Of a stretch of DNA of 64,000 bases, positions 1 through 8,511 are shown in pieces (position 1 is the first letter of the stretch; every line of letters starts with the position of its first letter). The notes beneath the pieces are model-generated. The model had not been told where the DNA came from. It did not search any database and saw only the letters and a program-made list of their open reading frames with translations. The stretch covers positions 1 to 64,000 of the forward strand of contig NZ_LFLZ01000040.1 of assembly GCF_001189845.1 (NCBI RefSeq), in the 5' to 3' direction. The DNA is from Bradyrhizobium tropiciagri. GTDB lineage: Bacteria; Pseudomonadota; Alphaproteobacteria; Rhizobiales; Xanthobacteraceae. Position numbers and translations under genes: made by a program.

Positions 1-52
1 GGCCGTTGGCGCAGTGAGTTCGAAAATGCTGAACGGAATCGGACGAATCGCA

Positions 53-247
53 ATGACCGAACTTGAGGAGCTTCGATACTTCGAGCACCAGTGCCTGGAG
101 ATGGCCAAGCAGTCGACACTGCCGGACGCTCGACGTGCGCTCCAGATCCTGGCCCGCAACTACGCTACCGCGGCCGAAATGCTCGAACGGCGTGCGCAAT
201 CCGCCAACACGGCGCTCGCCCAATTGTTTCGATGCCTGAGGCTGTGA
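53..247 (+). CDS. Small hypothetical protein, 64 aa
   Basis: A short acidic-helical protein that begins MTELEELRYFEHQ and has the look of the small uncharacterised helical proteins common in Bradyrhizobium. An in-frame GTG at 14 would add 13 residues. I prefer the ATG at 53 because the N-terminus then matches the compact helical pattern, but neither start has a strong Shine-Dalgarno. No signal peptide, membrane segment or catalytic motif is visible. Function unknown. Confidence 0.6.
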   Translation: MTELEELRYFEHQCLEMAKQSTLPDARRALQILARNYATAAEMLERRAQSANTALAQLFRCLRL

Positions 248-317
248 GCCGCGACGGCCCCTGCGGCTGACGTCGATCAAGGCATGCTCGGCTACCGACA
301 CCTCACATCGCCTCAGG

Positions 318-371
318 GTGTCAAAGAAGAACTCCCGCGCTTTGACACGCGGCCAAATAAAAGGGCCGCGT
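318..371. promoter_or_regulatory. Two inverted repeats in a 377-base gap between genes
   Basis: The gap 248-624 holds no convincing gene. It contains a perfect 9-bp inverted repeat, GTGTCAAAG at 318-326 and CTTTGACAC at 340-348, whose centres are 22 bp apart, about two helical turns. It is followed by a second repeat, ACGCGGCC at 347-354 and GGCCGCGT at 364-371, around an A-rich loop. A perfect TTGACA hexamer lies at 342-347, but no good -10 box sits at the standard distance. The layout resembles an operator-promoter region for the secreted-protein gene at 625. This is inference. Confidence 0.35.
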
Positions 372-624
372 CACGTCACGGCCCCGACCGGCAAATCTGA
401 AAACCGCGAACTGGATGGAACCAGTCTCGGTTCCGGGCTGGTAGCGTGGTTTGCGATTGAAGTGGGAAACACGCGACCACGGAATGTTCTATCGGTCGCC
501 ATCCGGGGATCGGCCCCGTCGTACTCGCCATGATGTTGAACAGGCGTTCACGAAAGTTCCGAACGTGTTCCTGCAACATGCGCGGACGTCAGCCGTTAGC
601 ACCGGTACTGGAAAGGAGGATGTC

Positions 625-870
625 ATGACGAAGCTTACTTACGCTCTTGCCGCAGCGGCGGCGCTTTCGATAGCGGCACCCACCATTGCCAGCGCGCAGG
701 GAGTGGGCGTGTATATCGGCAGCAGCCCCGGCTATTACGGCTATCGAGATGACGGCCCGCGCGTATACCGGGAGTACGATCGCGGCTGGCACCACGGCTG
801 GTACCATCATCGCGATTACTACCGCGACCGTGGCGTCGTCATCCGTGGTCGTGACTGGGACGACGACTAG
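625..870 (+). CDS. Small secreted His/Tyr/Arg-rich protein, 81 aa
   Basis: The ATG at 625 follows a strong Shine-Dalgarno (AAAGGAGG about 6 bases upstream). Residues 1-25 form a typical Sec signal peptide (MTKLTYALAAAAALSIAA, then an SAQ cleavage region). The mature part is about 55 residues rich in Tyr, Arg, His, Gly and Asp and ends in a DWDDD tail. Such proteins are frequent in Bradyrhizobium periplasms and have no assigned activity. His-rich patches could bind metal, but no defined site is recognisable. A strong terminator follows at 905. Confidence 0.75.
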   Translation: MTKLTYALAAAAALSIAAPTIASAQGVGVYIGSSPGYYGYRDDGPRVYREYDRGWHHGWYHHRDYYRDRGVVIRGRDWDDD

Positions 871-904
871 CGAGTGGCCGGACGCATCTCGCTCTATCAA
901 AGGG

Positions 905-930
905 GGCCTCGCTTCGGCGAGGCCTTTTTT
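905..930 (+). terminator. Rho-independent terminator
   Basis: An 8-bp perfect GC-rich stem (GGCCTCGC and GCGAGGCC) with a TTCG tetraloop is followed directly by six T. It lies 35 bases after the stop of the small secreted-protein gene. Confidence 0.85.
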
Positions 931-1105
931 GTCGGCATTGCCGGCGAGCTCCGCGAAGGCACGCGCCGTCGCGCGACAACGGTTCATTAACCCGACTCAC
1001 GCAACGCTGATGTTGGGCCGTCTGGATGGGCCGCTATGCAGAAGGCCGTCACGAGGTGCTCCGTGGCGGCCTTTTGCGTTCCGAGAGTGCTGAGGGAGAC
1101 GACCG

Positions 1106-1345
1106 ATGGACTACGGCGCCTTCACCGACGCCAGCCTGAAGATGATGTACGAAGCCATCCGCGGCGCGCTCAAGGCCGACGATGAATTCGAGGCCAGCGG
1201 CGAGGAGCCAAAATTCCGCGTCCGCTCGACGCCCGAGTGGAAGCGGCACGCCGGCAGTCTCGAGTCAGAGATGCTGAAGCGAGGGCTCCAGGTCGATATC
1301 ATCGACTGGACGGGCGGGCAGGGCGAACTGCCGTTGTCATCGTGA
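1106..1345 (+). CDS. Small hypothetical protein, 79 aa
   Basis: Starts MDYGAFTDASLKMMYEAI after a purine-rich GAGGGAGA Shine-Dalgarno. It is a soluble, charged protein without signal peptide or membrane segment. The N-terminal half looks helical. The middle has the pattern PKFRVRSTPEWKRHAGSLE and the C-terminus ends in a Gly-rich IDWTGGQGELP stretch. This kind of short protein recurs in Bradyrhizobium with no known role. I do not recognise a family. Confidence 0.65.
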   Translation: MDYGAFTDASLKMMYEAIRGALKADDEFEASGEEPKFRVRSTPEWKRHAGSLESEMLKRGLQVDIIDWTGGQGELPLSS

Positions 1346-1431
1346 ACAACGTGAACTTCGATCGACGCTGATCTGGCCGCTGCGCTGGACGCGGCGCTGA
1401 AGCCAGCCCGATTGATTCCGCAGCTCTCAGG

Positions 1432-1887
1432 CTATCCCTTGGGAATCGGTTTCCCTCCCGCAGGGCCTATTGGCTTGGGACCGGCCAGGGGCGGCGGGCT
1501 GATGGATGGAAAAGGGATCTGATCTGATTCGTTGGTTGATTTTGCCGGTCGTGTCCTGGGGCGAACCTCATCGTCCAATGACGGACAAATCTTCTCCCAG
1601 CCGGGATCATAGGCCGTGTCCAGAAAATCGACCTGATCTGTCGCGAAGGTCTGCACAATCCGCTGCCTGCTGCAGGCGGAGACGATTGCGCTTTTTGGCT
1701 CCTTGCCCAGGGGACCTGTCAGCGAATAGCGCAGCGTTACCGGAGCGCCGCAGCGATTGACGACGGTCCACGTCTGCAACGTGCCGTCCTTCGTTTTGAT
1801 GGGGCCGGTGAAGCAGTTTTGGGCATTGGCCGTTGCGGCAAGTACGCAAGGCGCGAGCCAGACTGCGACGGCCCTGGCAAGTTTCAT
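1432..1887 (-). CDS. Secreted Cys-containing hypothetical protein, 151 aa
   Basis: The start at 1887 is chosen because it opens a clean signal peptide (MKLARAVAVWLAPCVLAATA, then NAQ) behind a CAGGAG Shine-Dalgarno. A longer in-frame extension to 2184 lacks coding character. The mature domain of about 85 residues carries four Cys (NCFTG, NRCGAP, SACSR, EKICP), probably paired in the periplasm, with a beta-rich pattern around NRCGAPVTLRYSLTG. The last 40 residues are a Pro/Ser-rich tail (PSISPPPLAGPKPIG). Function unknown. Confidence 0.7.
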   Translation of the reverse strand: MKLARAVAVWLAPCVLAATANAQNCFTGPIKTKDGTLQTWTVVNRCGAPVTLRYSLTGPLGKEPKSAIVSACSRQRIVQTFATDQVDFLDTAYDPGWEKICPSLDDEVRPRTRPAKSTNESDQIPFPSISPPPLAGPKPIGPAGGKPIPKG

Positions 1888-2085
1888 GTGCTGGCTCCTG
1901 GCACCGCATTTTGCAGGATCGTCACGGAAATCCAAGGTTGGCGCACTGTTCACGCACGGAGAACCACGGAAACAATCCGTGTGCGCATATTTGCGCGGAT
2001 TGCCGGCGCTGTTGCGGCAACGATACAGTGATACAAGCGCAACGATGCTAACCAGCCTGCATCTGAACCAGGATGGGGTGGTGTC

Positions 2086-2268
2086 GTGTCGGGATCTGAT
2101 CAGTGGAACGGTACGAATAGTCCTTACTCGCCTGCCCAGGCGCCGCAGCTGCGCGATGAGCAGCAGCAGTTCGACCACTATCACAAGTTCGACGACGCCA
2201 TCTCGCGATCCACGCAGAGTGGCTCGCGAACCGTCATCTGGGATCGCTACAACCCGCCGGTTCGTTGA
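2086..2268 (+). CDS. Possible small hydrophilic protein, 60 aa
   Basis: A GTG-started frame encoding a Gln/Asp/Ser/Tyr-rich peptide (MSGSDQWNGTNSPYSPAQ) that ends just before the tRNA-Lys locus. A G-rich stretch that could act as Shine-Dalgarno precedes the GTG. The composition is protein-like and unlike the Arg/Pro-rich shadow frames of this genome, which is the main reason to list it. No domain is recognisable, so it could be non-coding. Confidence 0.4.
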   Translation: MSGSDQWNGTNSPYSPAQAPQLRDEQQQFDHYHKFDDAISRSTQSGSRTVIWDRYNPPVR

Positions 2269-2314
2269 TCTGGCCAGCGACCGGGTGGTTTGGCGTAAGC
2301 TGTCGGAATTTGTT

Positions 2315-2390
2315 TGGTGAGCGCGGAGGGACTCGAACCCTCGACCCCATGATTAAAAGTCACGTGCTCTACCGCCTGAGCTACGCGCTC
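2315..2390 (-). tRNA. tRNA-Lys (anticodon TTT)
   Basis: The minus-strand sequence folds as a canonical 76-nt tRNA. It has a 7-bp acceptor stem GAGCGCG/CGCGCTC, a D-arm GCTCAGGCGGTAGAGC, an anticodon arm CGTGA-CTTTTAA-TCATG with anticodon TTT, and a T-arm GAGGG-TTCGAGT-CCCTC. The discriminator is A and CCA is encoded in the DNA at 2315-2317. Confidence 0.97.
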
Positions 2391-2567
2391 ACTCACCTGA
2401 ACATCCGATCCGGACCGAGCGGTGAAACCGCTCCGGATCATGCTCCAGCCCGCGCTGTGTAGGGGGCAGGGCCCATCGGGTCAATAGCCGAGGGGCAGTC
2501 AATTGTGCACCGTTGGGGCGGATTTGCCGTTCCGATGCCTGTGTTTAGGGCCGTTTCTTGAAGTAGC

Positions 2568-5396
2568 TCAGTTGTCGCGGCCGATTTCCGAGCCGACCGG
2601 CTGCGAGGGGGCGGTGACCGAGGGCAGGCTGACCGGGCGCAACCCGATCAGTTCCGCGGTGCGGATCGCGCTGTTGCGCCAGAATGCGAACTCGTTGATC
2701 CGCGAATTCTCAAGGATCGCGATCGAGACCGCCGCCAGGAACGGCAGACTCTGCAGCACCAGGACGCCGGCGAAGATGTAGATCTCCCGCACCTGCTTGT
2801 AGCCGTTGGTGACGACCAGCACGATGGCGCCGATCAGGAGCAGCACGCCGATCACAGCTTCCCAGAACGCCTGGAATTCGATCGACATCCGCGACAGGCC
2901 GCCCTTGGAGGTGCGGGCGAAGGCGAGGTGCTCGGTGATCAGGCCCTGCGCCACGGCGCGCGACACCGTCCACTGCACGCTCATCGCCGCGATCATGGCG
3001 CCCAGCATCTGGCCGGCCTTAATGTTCACGCGCAGCCGGTAGAGTGCGACGAAATGCACCAGCGAGACGGCGAAGGAGGCGATGATCGGCAGCGTCAGGA
3101 TCTTGTCGGGGATCGCGATGTCGGCGAAGGCGACGATCGGGACCCAGACCAGATTGAGGATCGCGACCACGACGCCGAGGCTTTCGGCCCCGAGCCAGTT
3201 GAGCCAGCCGAGCGAGAATTCGCGGCGCTGATCGGGCGTGAGGCGGCTGGCGCCGGGCAGGAAGCGCCGCCAGTGCTTCTTGACGATCTGGAAGCCGCCA
3301 TAGGCCCAGCGGTGGCGCTGCTTCTTGAACGCCTCATAGGTGTCGGGCAGCAGGCCTTCGCCGTAGCGCACGTTGGTGTAGTGCGTCAGCCAGCCCTGCT
3401 GCTGGATCGAGAGGCCGAGATCGGTGTCCTCGCAGATCGTGTCGCTGGACCAGCCGCCGGCCTTGTCCATCGCCGCGCGGCGGATCAGGCACATCGTGCC
3501 GTGCACGATGATGGCGTTGAACTCGTTGCGCTGGACCATGCCGATGTCAAAGAACCCTGCATATTCGCCGTTCATGATGTAGTGCATCAGCGAGCGATCG
3601 CCGTCGCGATGCTCCTGCGGCGCCTGCACGAGGCCGACGCGCGGATCGGCAAAGGCCGGCACGAGATCCTTGAGCCAGTCCGGATGCACGACATAGTCGG
3701 CGTCGATGATGCCGATGATCTCGGCGTCCGCCGCGGTCCGCTCCATCGCGATCCGCAGCGCGCCGGCCTTGAAGCCCTGCACCTTCTCGGCGTTGATGAA
3801 CTTGAAGCGCTCGCCGAGCTGCCGGCAATGATCCTGGATCGGCCGCCAGAAGTCGGGATCGGGCGTGTTGTTGATGATGCAGACGCACTCGAAATTCGGA
3901 TAGTCGAGCCGCGACACCGCATCGAGCGTCTGCTTCAGCATCTCGACCGGTTCGAAATAGGCCGGGATGTGGATCGAGACCTTGGGGAATTTGATGTCCT
4001 CGCCGATCGTGGCGGGCGCCAGCGGCTCGCTCCTTGCGATCAGCCGGCGCGGGCCGCGGCCGAACGCCACCGCCGCGATCTCCTCGATCCGCGCCATCGC
4101 GATCAGGACCAGCGGAACCAGCAGCACGAGGCCGAGGCTGAGCGCGAAGGCCGAGCCCCAGACGAAATAGTGCGTGGTCCAATACGAAAATACGGTCGCA
4201 GCCCAGGCGCCGACGCCGTTGGCCGCGGCCGACAGCAGCAGCGCCTGCATCACGGTCGGCTGGTCCAGCCGCAGGATCGGCAGCGACATGAACAGGCCGA
4301 CCAGGACTGCGACCAGCGCGATCTTCCAGTAGTTCAGGTCGGTGACCGGGCCGGTCCAGGAGAATTTTGGTTCGCGGTCGGCGTTGAGGATACCCCAATA
4401 GGGACCGACGCCGCCTTCGAAGAACTTCCAAGGCTGATCGATGGCTTCGACGATGTTGTAGTCCATGCCGATGGCTTCGGCGCGGGTCACGAAGTTGCGC
4501 AGCACGGTCGCCTGCTGGAACGGACCGGGCACGGCGCTGCGCAGATTGTAGCCCTGGCTCGGCCAGCCGAATTCGGCGATCAGGATACGCTTGCCGGGGA
4601 AGGAGTCGCGCAACAAATTGTAGCGGTCGACGGCTTGATCCACCGCCTGCTTGTCGGTGAAGTTTTCCCAGTACGGCAGCACGTGCGCGGCGATGAAGTC
4701 GGACGAATTCGCAAGTTGCGGATGGTCGCGCCAGATGTTCCAGATTTCACCGGTCGTGACGGGAACGCTGACTGACTTCTTGACGCGCTGGATCACCTTG
4801 ATCAGCCGGTGCACATTGCTTTCGGCAATCGCCCATTTGACGGCTTCGCCGCGCTTGTCCTCGGGCTGCGTTTCCGCGTCGTGCAGGCGCTGTGCCTCCT
4901 CGCGAAGGATCCGTTCGGATTCCTCAGGCGGCACCCCGACCTCCGGAACCGAGCCGAGGTTTTCGAGCGGGACCTGCTCGCTGCGGAACACGGTTTCGTT
5001 GCCGACCACGATGCCGATGACGTTGCTGTTGCGCTTGGCAAGGTTGATCGCGGCTTCGAGCTCGCGATTGTTGCGGTTGGCGTCCTTGTCGATCCAGGCG
5101 CCGACCGTGACCTTCATGCCGAACTCGGCGGCGACCGGCGGCACCAGTTCGTTGCCTTCGGTCGACGAATAGAGGCGCACGGCCTTTGTCAGGGTGGAGA
5201 GCTTGCGCAGGTCGGTGCGCACCTTCTCGGTGTCGGCCGCAACGTCTGCGACGGTGTGGCCTGGCTCGAACGGAGCGTAGGACAGGCTCGGCAGCGTGCC
5301 ACGGAAATCGGGCGCTGCCTGCTTCTCCTGGAAGAGACCCCACAAGGCGGCGTGAGCGGCGGTGACAAGCAACAGGACGGCGACGACGGCGCGCAT
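2568..5396 (-). CDS. ndvB: Cyclic beta-glucan synthase, GH17-GT2 fusion (NdvB-like), 942 aa
   Basis: Membrane glucan synthase matching the Bradyrhizobium NdvB that makes cyclic beta-(1,3),(1,6)-glucan from UDP-glucose for the periplasm. Order: N-terminal membrane anchor (residues 1-20); GH17-type domain (about 35-345) with both catalytic Glu positions, GNE at 132-134 and AEFGWPS with Glu275; two or more TM segments (about 358-435); a family 2 glycosyltransferase (about 470-700) with DAD at 565-567, ED at 656-657 and the QRHRW motif at 693-697; then several C-terminal TM helices. About 103 kDa, close to the size reported for NdvB. The ndvD candidate lies upstream on the same strand and ndvC is divergent. 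The family assignment is secure; the glucan linkage is inferred from the locus. Confidence 0.92.
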   Translation of the reverse strand: MRAVVAVLLLVTAAHAALWGLFQEKQAAPDFRGTLPSLSYAPFEPGHTVADVAADTEKVRTDLRKLSTLTKAVRLYSSTEGNELVPPVAAEFGMKVTVGAWIDKDANRNNRELEAAINLAKRNSNVIGIVVGNETVFRSEQVPLENLGSVPEVGVPPEESERILREEAQRLHDAETQPEDKRGEAVKWAIAESNVHRLIKVIQRVKKSVSVPVTTGEIWNIWRDHPQLANSSDFIAAHVLPYWENFTDKQAVDQAVDRYNLLRDSFPGKRILIAEFGWPSQGYNLRSAVPGPFQQATVLRNFVTRAEAIGMDYNIVEAIDQPWKFFEGGVGPYWGILNADREPKFSWTGPVTDLNYWKIALVAVLVGLFMSLPILRLDQPTVMQALLLSAAANGVGAWAATVFSYWTTHYFVWGSAFALSLGLVLLVPLVLIAMARIEEIAAVAFGRGPRRLIARSEPLAPATIGEDIKFPKVSIHIPAYFEPVEMLKQTLDAVSRLDYPNFECVCIINNTPDPDFWRPIQDHCRQLGERFKFINAEKVQGFKAGALRIAMERTAADAEIIGIIDADYVVHPDWLKDLVPAFADPRVGLVQAPQEHRDGDRSLMHYIMNGEYAGFFDIGMVQRNEFNAIIVHGTMCLIRRAAMDKAGGWSSDTICEDTDLGLSIQQQGWLTHYTNVRYGEGLLPDTYEAFKKQRHRWAYGGFQIVKKHWRRFLPGASRLTPDQRREFSLGWLNWLGAESLGVVVAILNLVWVPIVAFADIAIPDKILTLPIIASFAVSLVHFVALYRLRVNIKAGQMLGAMIAAMSVQWTVSRAVAQGLITEHLAFARTSKGGLSRMSIEFQAFWEAVIGVLLLIGAIVLVVTNGYKQVREIYIFAGVLVLQSLPFLAAVSIAILENSRINEFAFWRNSAIRTAELIGLRPVSLPSVTAPSQPVGSEIGRDN

Positions 5397-5589
5397 CGCG
5401 GTTAAACCATACGGGGCCTGAGATTGAGGACTAAGCGAACCCGTCCCCTGGGTTCGACCAACATGGCGACGGAGCGAAAGATATCTCCGCCATCCGATTT
5501 AACAACTGGTGTGCCGCGATGGCGTTTTAAGGGCGCAAGCCGTTCCAGCCGCGAAAAAAATCGCGGCCGGACCCGATCGGGCGGGGCGC

Positions 5590-6201
5590 TTATTTCGAAG
5601 CCGGCGCGGGTGATGCCGACGGGGTCGGCGCAGGCGCCGGCGACGCGGCCGGCGCGGGCGCGGCATTGCCGGCCGTCGATGGAGCCGGGTTGGGTGCGGC
5701 GGCGGCCGCAGCGGCCTGGGGCTGGGCGCCCGGATTGATCCAGCAGGCGTGGATGCGGCCGTCGAGGCTGCCGCGCACCTTGTCGTCGATCTGGGCGCCG
5801 AACCGGGTCAGGCAGCGGAAGGCGGCCTGGACGTGGCCGCCGGGGCAGCCGAACCGGTCGTAGAGGTCGAGATGGCGGAAGGCGGTGTCGAGGTCGTCGT
5901 TCCACATCAGGCGGACCACGCGGCGGCCGAGCCAGACGCATTCCGGATTGCCGGCCGGGCCGTTGATGGCCTGCTGGGCCTCGACGAACTCCTCGACCTT
6001 GCGCTGGTTGGCCTCCCGCGCGGCATTTGCATTGGCGTCGGCCTGTCCGGGCTGCTGTTTGGCCTGGTCCGGCGGATTCGGCGTGCCGCTCTGGGCGAAC
6101 GCGCCGCCGGCTCCGGTCAGGAGCGCAAGACCTGTGACAAGGCCCGTTACGGCAAGGTGACGCAAAGCAGTGTTCTTCAACTCAAGCAGCCGTCGACGCA
6201 T
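5590..6201 (-). CDS. Small one-TM/secreted protein of the ndv locus (NdvD candidate), 203 aa
   Basis: N-terminal hydrophobic segment (about residues 15-35, TGLVTGLALLTGAGGAFAQ) reads as a signal peptide or single anchor. A Gln/Asn/Ala linker follows, then a compact domain (about 65-155) with Cys at ECVWLG, RFGCPG, FRCLTR and HACW, and an Ala/Pro low-complexity tail ending in PAPASK. It lies between the ndvB- and ndvC-like genes, 193 bases upstream of ndvB on the same strand. In B. japonicum a gene in that intergenic region, ndvD, encodes a roughly 26-kDa one-TM protein needed for glucan synthesis. Position and topology fit, but this protein is somewhat smaller (about 21 kDa), so identity is inferred. 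Confidence 0.7.
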   Translation of the reverse strand: MRRRLLELKNTALRHLAVTGLVTGLALLTGAGGAFAQSGTPNPPDQAKQQPGQADANANAAREANQRKVEEFVEAQQAINGPAGNPECVWLGRRVVRLMWNDDLDTAFRHLDLYDRFGCPGGHVQAAFRCLTRFGAQIDDKVRGSLDGRIHACWINPGAQPQAAAAAAAPNPAPSTAGNAAPAPAASPAPAPTPSASPAPASK

Positions 6202-6446
6202 GTATTCCCCGATAATGTTCCTGCCCCCGCGGGATCATCCTAACGGCTCGCGTGATGCCGTCCAAATAGGTCTCCAGTGCGGCGGAGACTCTGGCGGAGT
6301 CAGATGACCGGAATTTGGTATTTTGTCCAGCAAACTCACAACTTTATCGATCCAGCGCAAAACTGTCGCAGGACAACCATGGTATTGACCTAATCCTACA
6401 CTTGGCAGATGGGCTGTGACCGGCTAATTCGACGGTCCCCCGGAGG

Positions 6447-8075
6447 ATGGAACCGATTTCGCTTCGTACGCCGCTGGCGCTTCTCCTGATCTCGCTCGCC
6501 GTGATTGCCTCTGTGTGGTGGTGGCTCGCCACGCCGATTACGCTCGCGCGCGCGCCGATCGATCCTGCCGCAAAGTTGCAATGCGTGTCCTACACGCCGT
6601 TCCGCGGCGCCCAAACGCCGCTGGACCCCACCACGCAGATTCCGGTCGAGCAGATCGAGCAGGACCTCGCCGATCTCGCCAAGGTCACCGACTGCGTGCG
6701 CACCTATTCGATCGAGAACGGGCTCGACCAGGTCCCCGGCGTCGCGGCCAAGGTCGGGTTGAAGGTGATGCAGGGCATCTGGCTTAGCAGTAACCGTTTC
6801 AAGAACCTGCAGCAGATCGCGATCGCGGTGCGGCTCGCCAAGGAATATCCGGGCGTGGTCACCTCGCTGATCGTCGGCAACGAGGTGCTGCTGCGCGGCG
6901 AGATGACGGCTGCCGATCTTGCCGGCAACATCCGCGCGGTGAAGGCTTCGGCAGGCAATCTCCCTGTCACCTATGCCGACGTCTGGGAATACTGGGTGAA
7001 GAACCGCGAGATCTATGACGCGGTCGATTTCATCACCATTCACATCCTGCCGTATTGGGAGGACATCCCGGTCAAGGCGAAGTACGCCGCCGCGCATGTC
7101 GACGAGATCCGCAAGCGGATGGCGGTGACGTTCCCCGGCAAGGAGATCCTGATCGGCGAGACCGGCTGGCCGAGCCAGGGGCGGATGCGGGAGGGCGCAT
7201 TGCCGTCGCGCACCAACCAGGCGCGGGTGGTGTCGGAGATCCTCGACCTCGCCAAGCGCGAGGGTTTTCGCGTCAACCTGATCGAGGCCTATGACCAGCC
7301 CTGGAAGCGCATGCTCGAGGGCACCGTCGGCGGCAATTGGGGCCTGTTCGATTCGGTCAAGCGGCAGGTCAAGTACCCGCCGGGCGTTGCGATCACCAAT
7401 TATCCAGAGTGGAAGCTGCAGATGGCGGGCGGCATGGCGCTGTCGGTCGCGACCTTCCTGGTGGCCTGGCTGACGCTGCGCCGCCGGCCGTGGACGCCGC
7501 GGCCGTCAGCCTGGATCGCGGTCGGTATTTCGGCGACCACGGCGGGGACGCTGCTCGGGATCGCCGGCGACAAGATTTACTACGAGAGCTACGGCATCAG
7601 CGGCTTTCTGCATTGGGGCGTGCTGCTCGCGGCCGCGATCGTCGCGCCGTTGCTGACCGCGCATGCGCTGATCGCCGGACGCTCGCTGCCGACCTTCCTG
7701 GAGCTGATCGGGCCGCGCGACTATCGCGGCAAGGGCGCGATAGGTGCGCTGCTGGCGATCGTGCTGGCGGTCACCACAGTCATCGCCGCCGAGACCGCGC
7801 TCGGCTTCGCCTTCGATCCGCGTTATCGCGACTTCCCGTATGCCTCGCTGACCATGGCCGTGGTGCCGTTCGCCCTGCTGACCATGCTCAACCGCCCGAA
7901 GGAAGGCATCCGGCCCATCGCGGAATCCGTGTTCGCCGGTCTGCTCGCGATCGCCGCCCTCTACACGATCTACAACGAGGGCACGATCAACTGGCAGTCG
8001 GACTGGACCTGCGCGATGTACCTCTTGCTATCAGCTACGCTGTGGCGGGCGCGGGCCGCGCAAAACCCAGGATAA
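6447..8075 (+). CDS. ndvC: GH17-membrane beta-glucan synthesis protein (NdvC-like), 542 aa
   Basis: Second ndv protein, in family terms a beta-1,6-glucan synthase-like membrane enzyme. It has an N-terminal anchor (about residues 8-28) and a GH17 domain (about 45-310) with both Glu retained, GNE at 144-146 and GETGWPS with Glu238. At least six TM helices follow (about 328-538). The size (about 59 kDa) agrees with the reported NdvC. GGAGG abuts the ATG with no spacing, so initiation may be weak or the true start may differ slightly. The 245-base gap to the divergent ndvD candidate must hold both promoters. The 3' end overlaps the convergent neighbour by 41 bases. Confidence 0.9.
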   Translation: MEPISLRTPLALLLISLAVIASVWWWLATPITLARAPIDPAAKLQCVSYTPFRGAQTPLDPTTQIPVEQIEQDLADLAKVTDCVRTYSIENGLDQVPGVAAKVGLKVMQGIWLSSNRFKNLQQIAIAVRLAKEYPGVVTSLIVGNEVLLRGEMTAADLAGNIRAVKASAGNLPVTYADVWEYWVKNREIYDAVDFITIHILPYWEDIPVKAKYAAAHVDEIRKRMAVTFPGKEILIGETGWPSQGRMREGALPSRTNQARVVSEILDLAKREGFRVNLIEAYDQPWKRMLEGTVGGNWGLFDSVKRQVKYPPGVAITNYPEWKLQMAGGMALSVATFLVAWLTLRRRPWTPRPSAWIAVGISATTAGTLLGIAGDKIYYESYGISGFLHWGVLLAAAIVAPLLTAHALIAGRSLPTFLELIGPRDYRGKGAIGALLAIVLAVTTVIAAETALGFAFDPRYRDFPYASLTMAVVPFALLTMLNRPKEGIRPIAESVFAGLLAIAALYTIYNEGTINWQSDWTCAMYLLLSATLWRARAAQNPG

Positions 8076-8415
8076 ACAGCCCGATCGCAAGCCCGGACAA
8101 CACGACGTTGTAGAGCACGATCCCGAGCCCGGCGGCGATCAGCCCGCCGGTGAGCAGCACGATCGAGGGCCGCATCAGGTTCAGCAGCGCAATCACCAGC
8201 GCGGTGATGCCGAACACCGAGTTCTTGAACAGCACAGTCGAGAGCGCGCGTGCTTTGCAGAGCATGGTCTGCGTGCCGGCGTCGCAGGCCAGCGCGACGG
8301 GCGAGAACTCGATGGCCAGATAGCGCACGTAGAGCGCGTAACCGACGGTGACGAAGCCCACGACCATCAGGAACTGGACCTGATAGGGGGAGAGGCGGAA
8401 CGGAGGTTTTGTCAT
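8035..8415 (-). CDS. Small polytopic membrane protein, 126 aa
   Basis: Begins MTKPPFRLSPYQVQFLMVVG. An upstream in-frame Met would add 26 Pro-rich residues that look non-coding. There are about four hydrophobic helices (roughly 13-33, 57-75, 80-100, 103-120). Two Cys sit in the first loop (LACDAGTQTMLCKAR), facing one side of the membrane and possibly paired. It converges on ndvC with a 41-base overlap of 3' ends. I do not recognise a family and no catalytic motif is seen. Confidence 0.7.
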   Translation of the reverse strand: MTKPPFRLSPYQVQFLMVVGFVTVGYALYVRYLAIEFSPVALACDAGTQTMLCKARALSTVLFKNSVFGITALVIALLNLMRPSIVLLTGGLIAAGLGIVLYNVVLSGLAIGLFILGFARPAPATA

Positions 8416-8511
8416 CGTGGCACTATGGTCGGGAACGGGGGCTGGGACAAGGCTCGGTTGGAGCAGCGAAATCGGTTGAGAATCTGGCCGCAATCGCTTC
8501 GCCAGGCATGA

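Noticed and set aside
318..533. A 71-codon frame from a GTG in the gap before the first secreted protein
   Set aside because: It overlies two inverted repeats, lacks a Shine-Dalgarno and has no protein-like pattern.
2928..4775. Long open frame on the + strand opposite ndvB
   Set aside because: It is the antisense of a clear GH17-GT2 gene, with Arg/Asp/Gln-rich shadow composition. GC-rich codon use keeps the opposite strand open.
5546..5575. Hairpin CCGCGA/TCGCGG around a run of A as a terminator of the ndvD candidate
   Set aside because: The T-run is in the loop, not after the stem, so it does not look like a working terminator on either strand.
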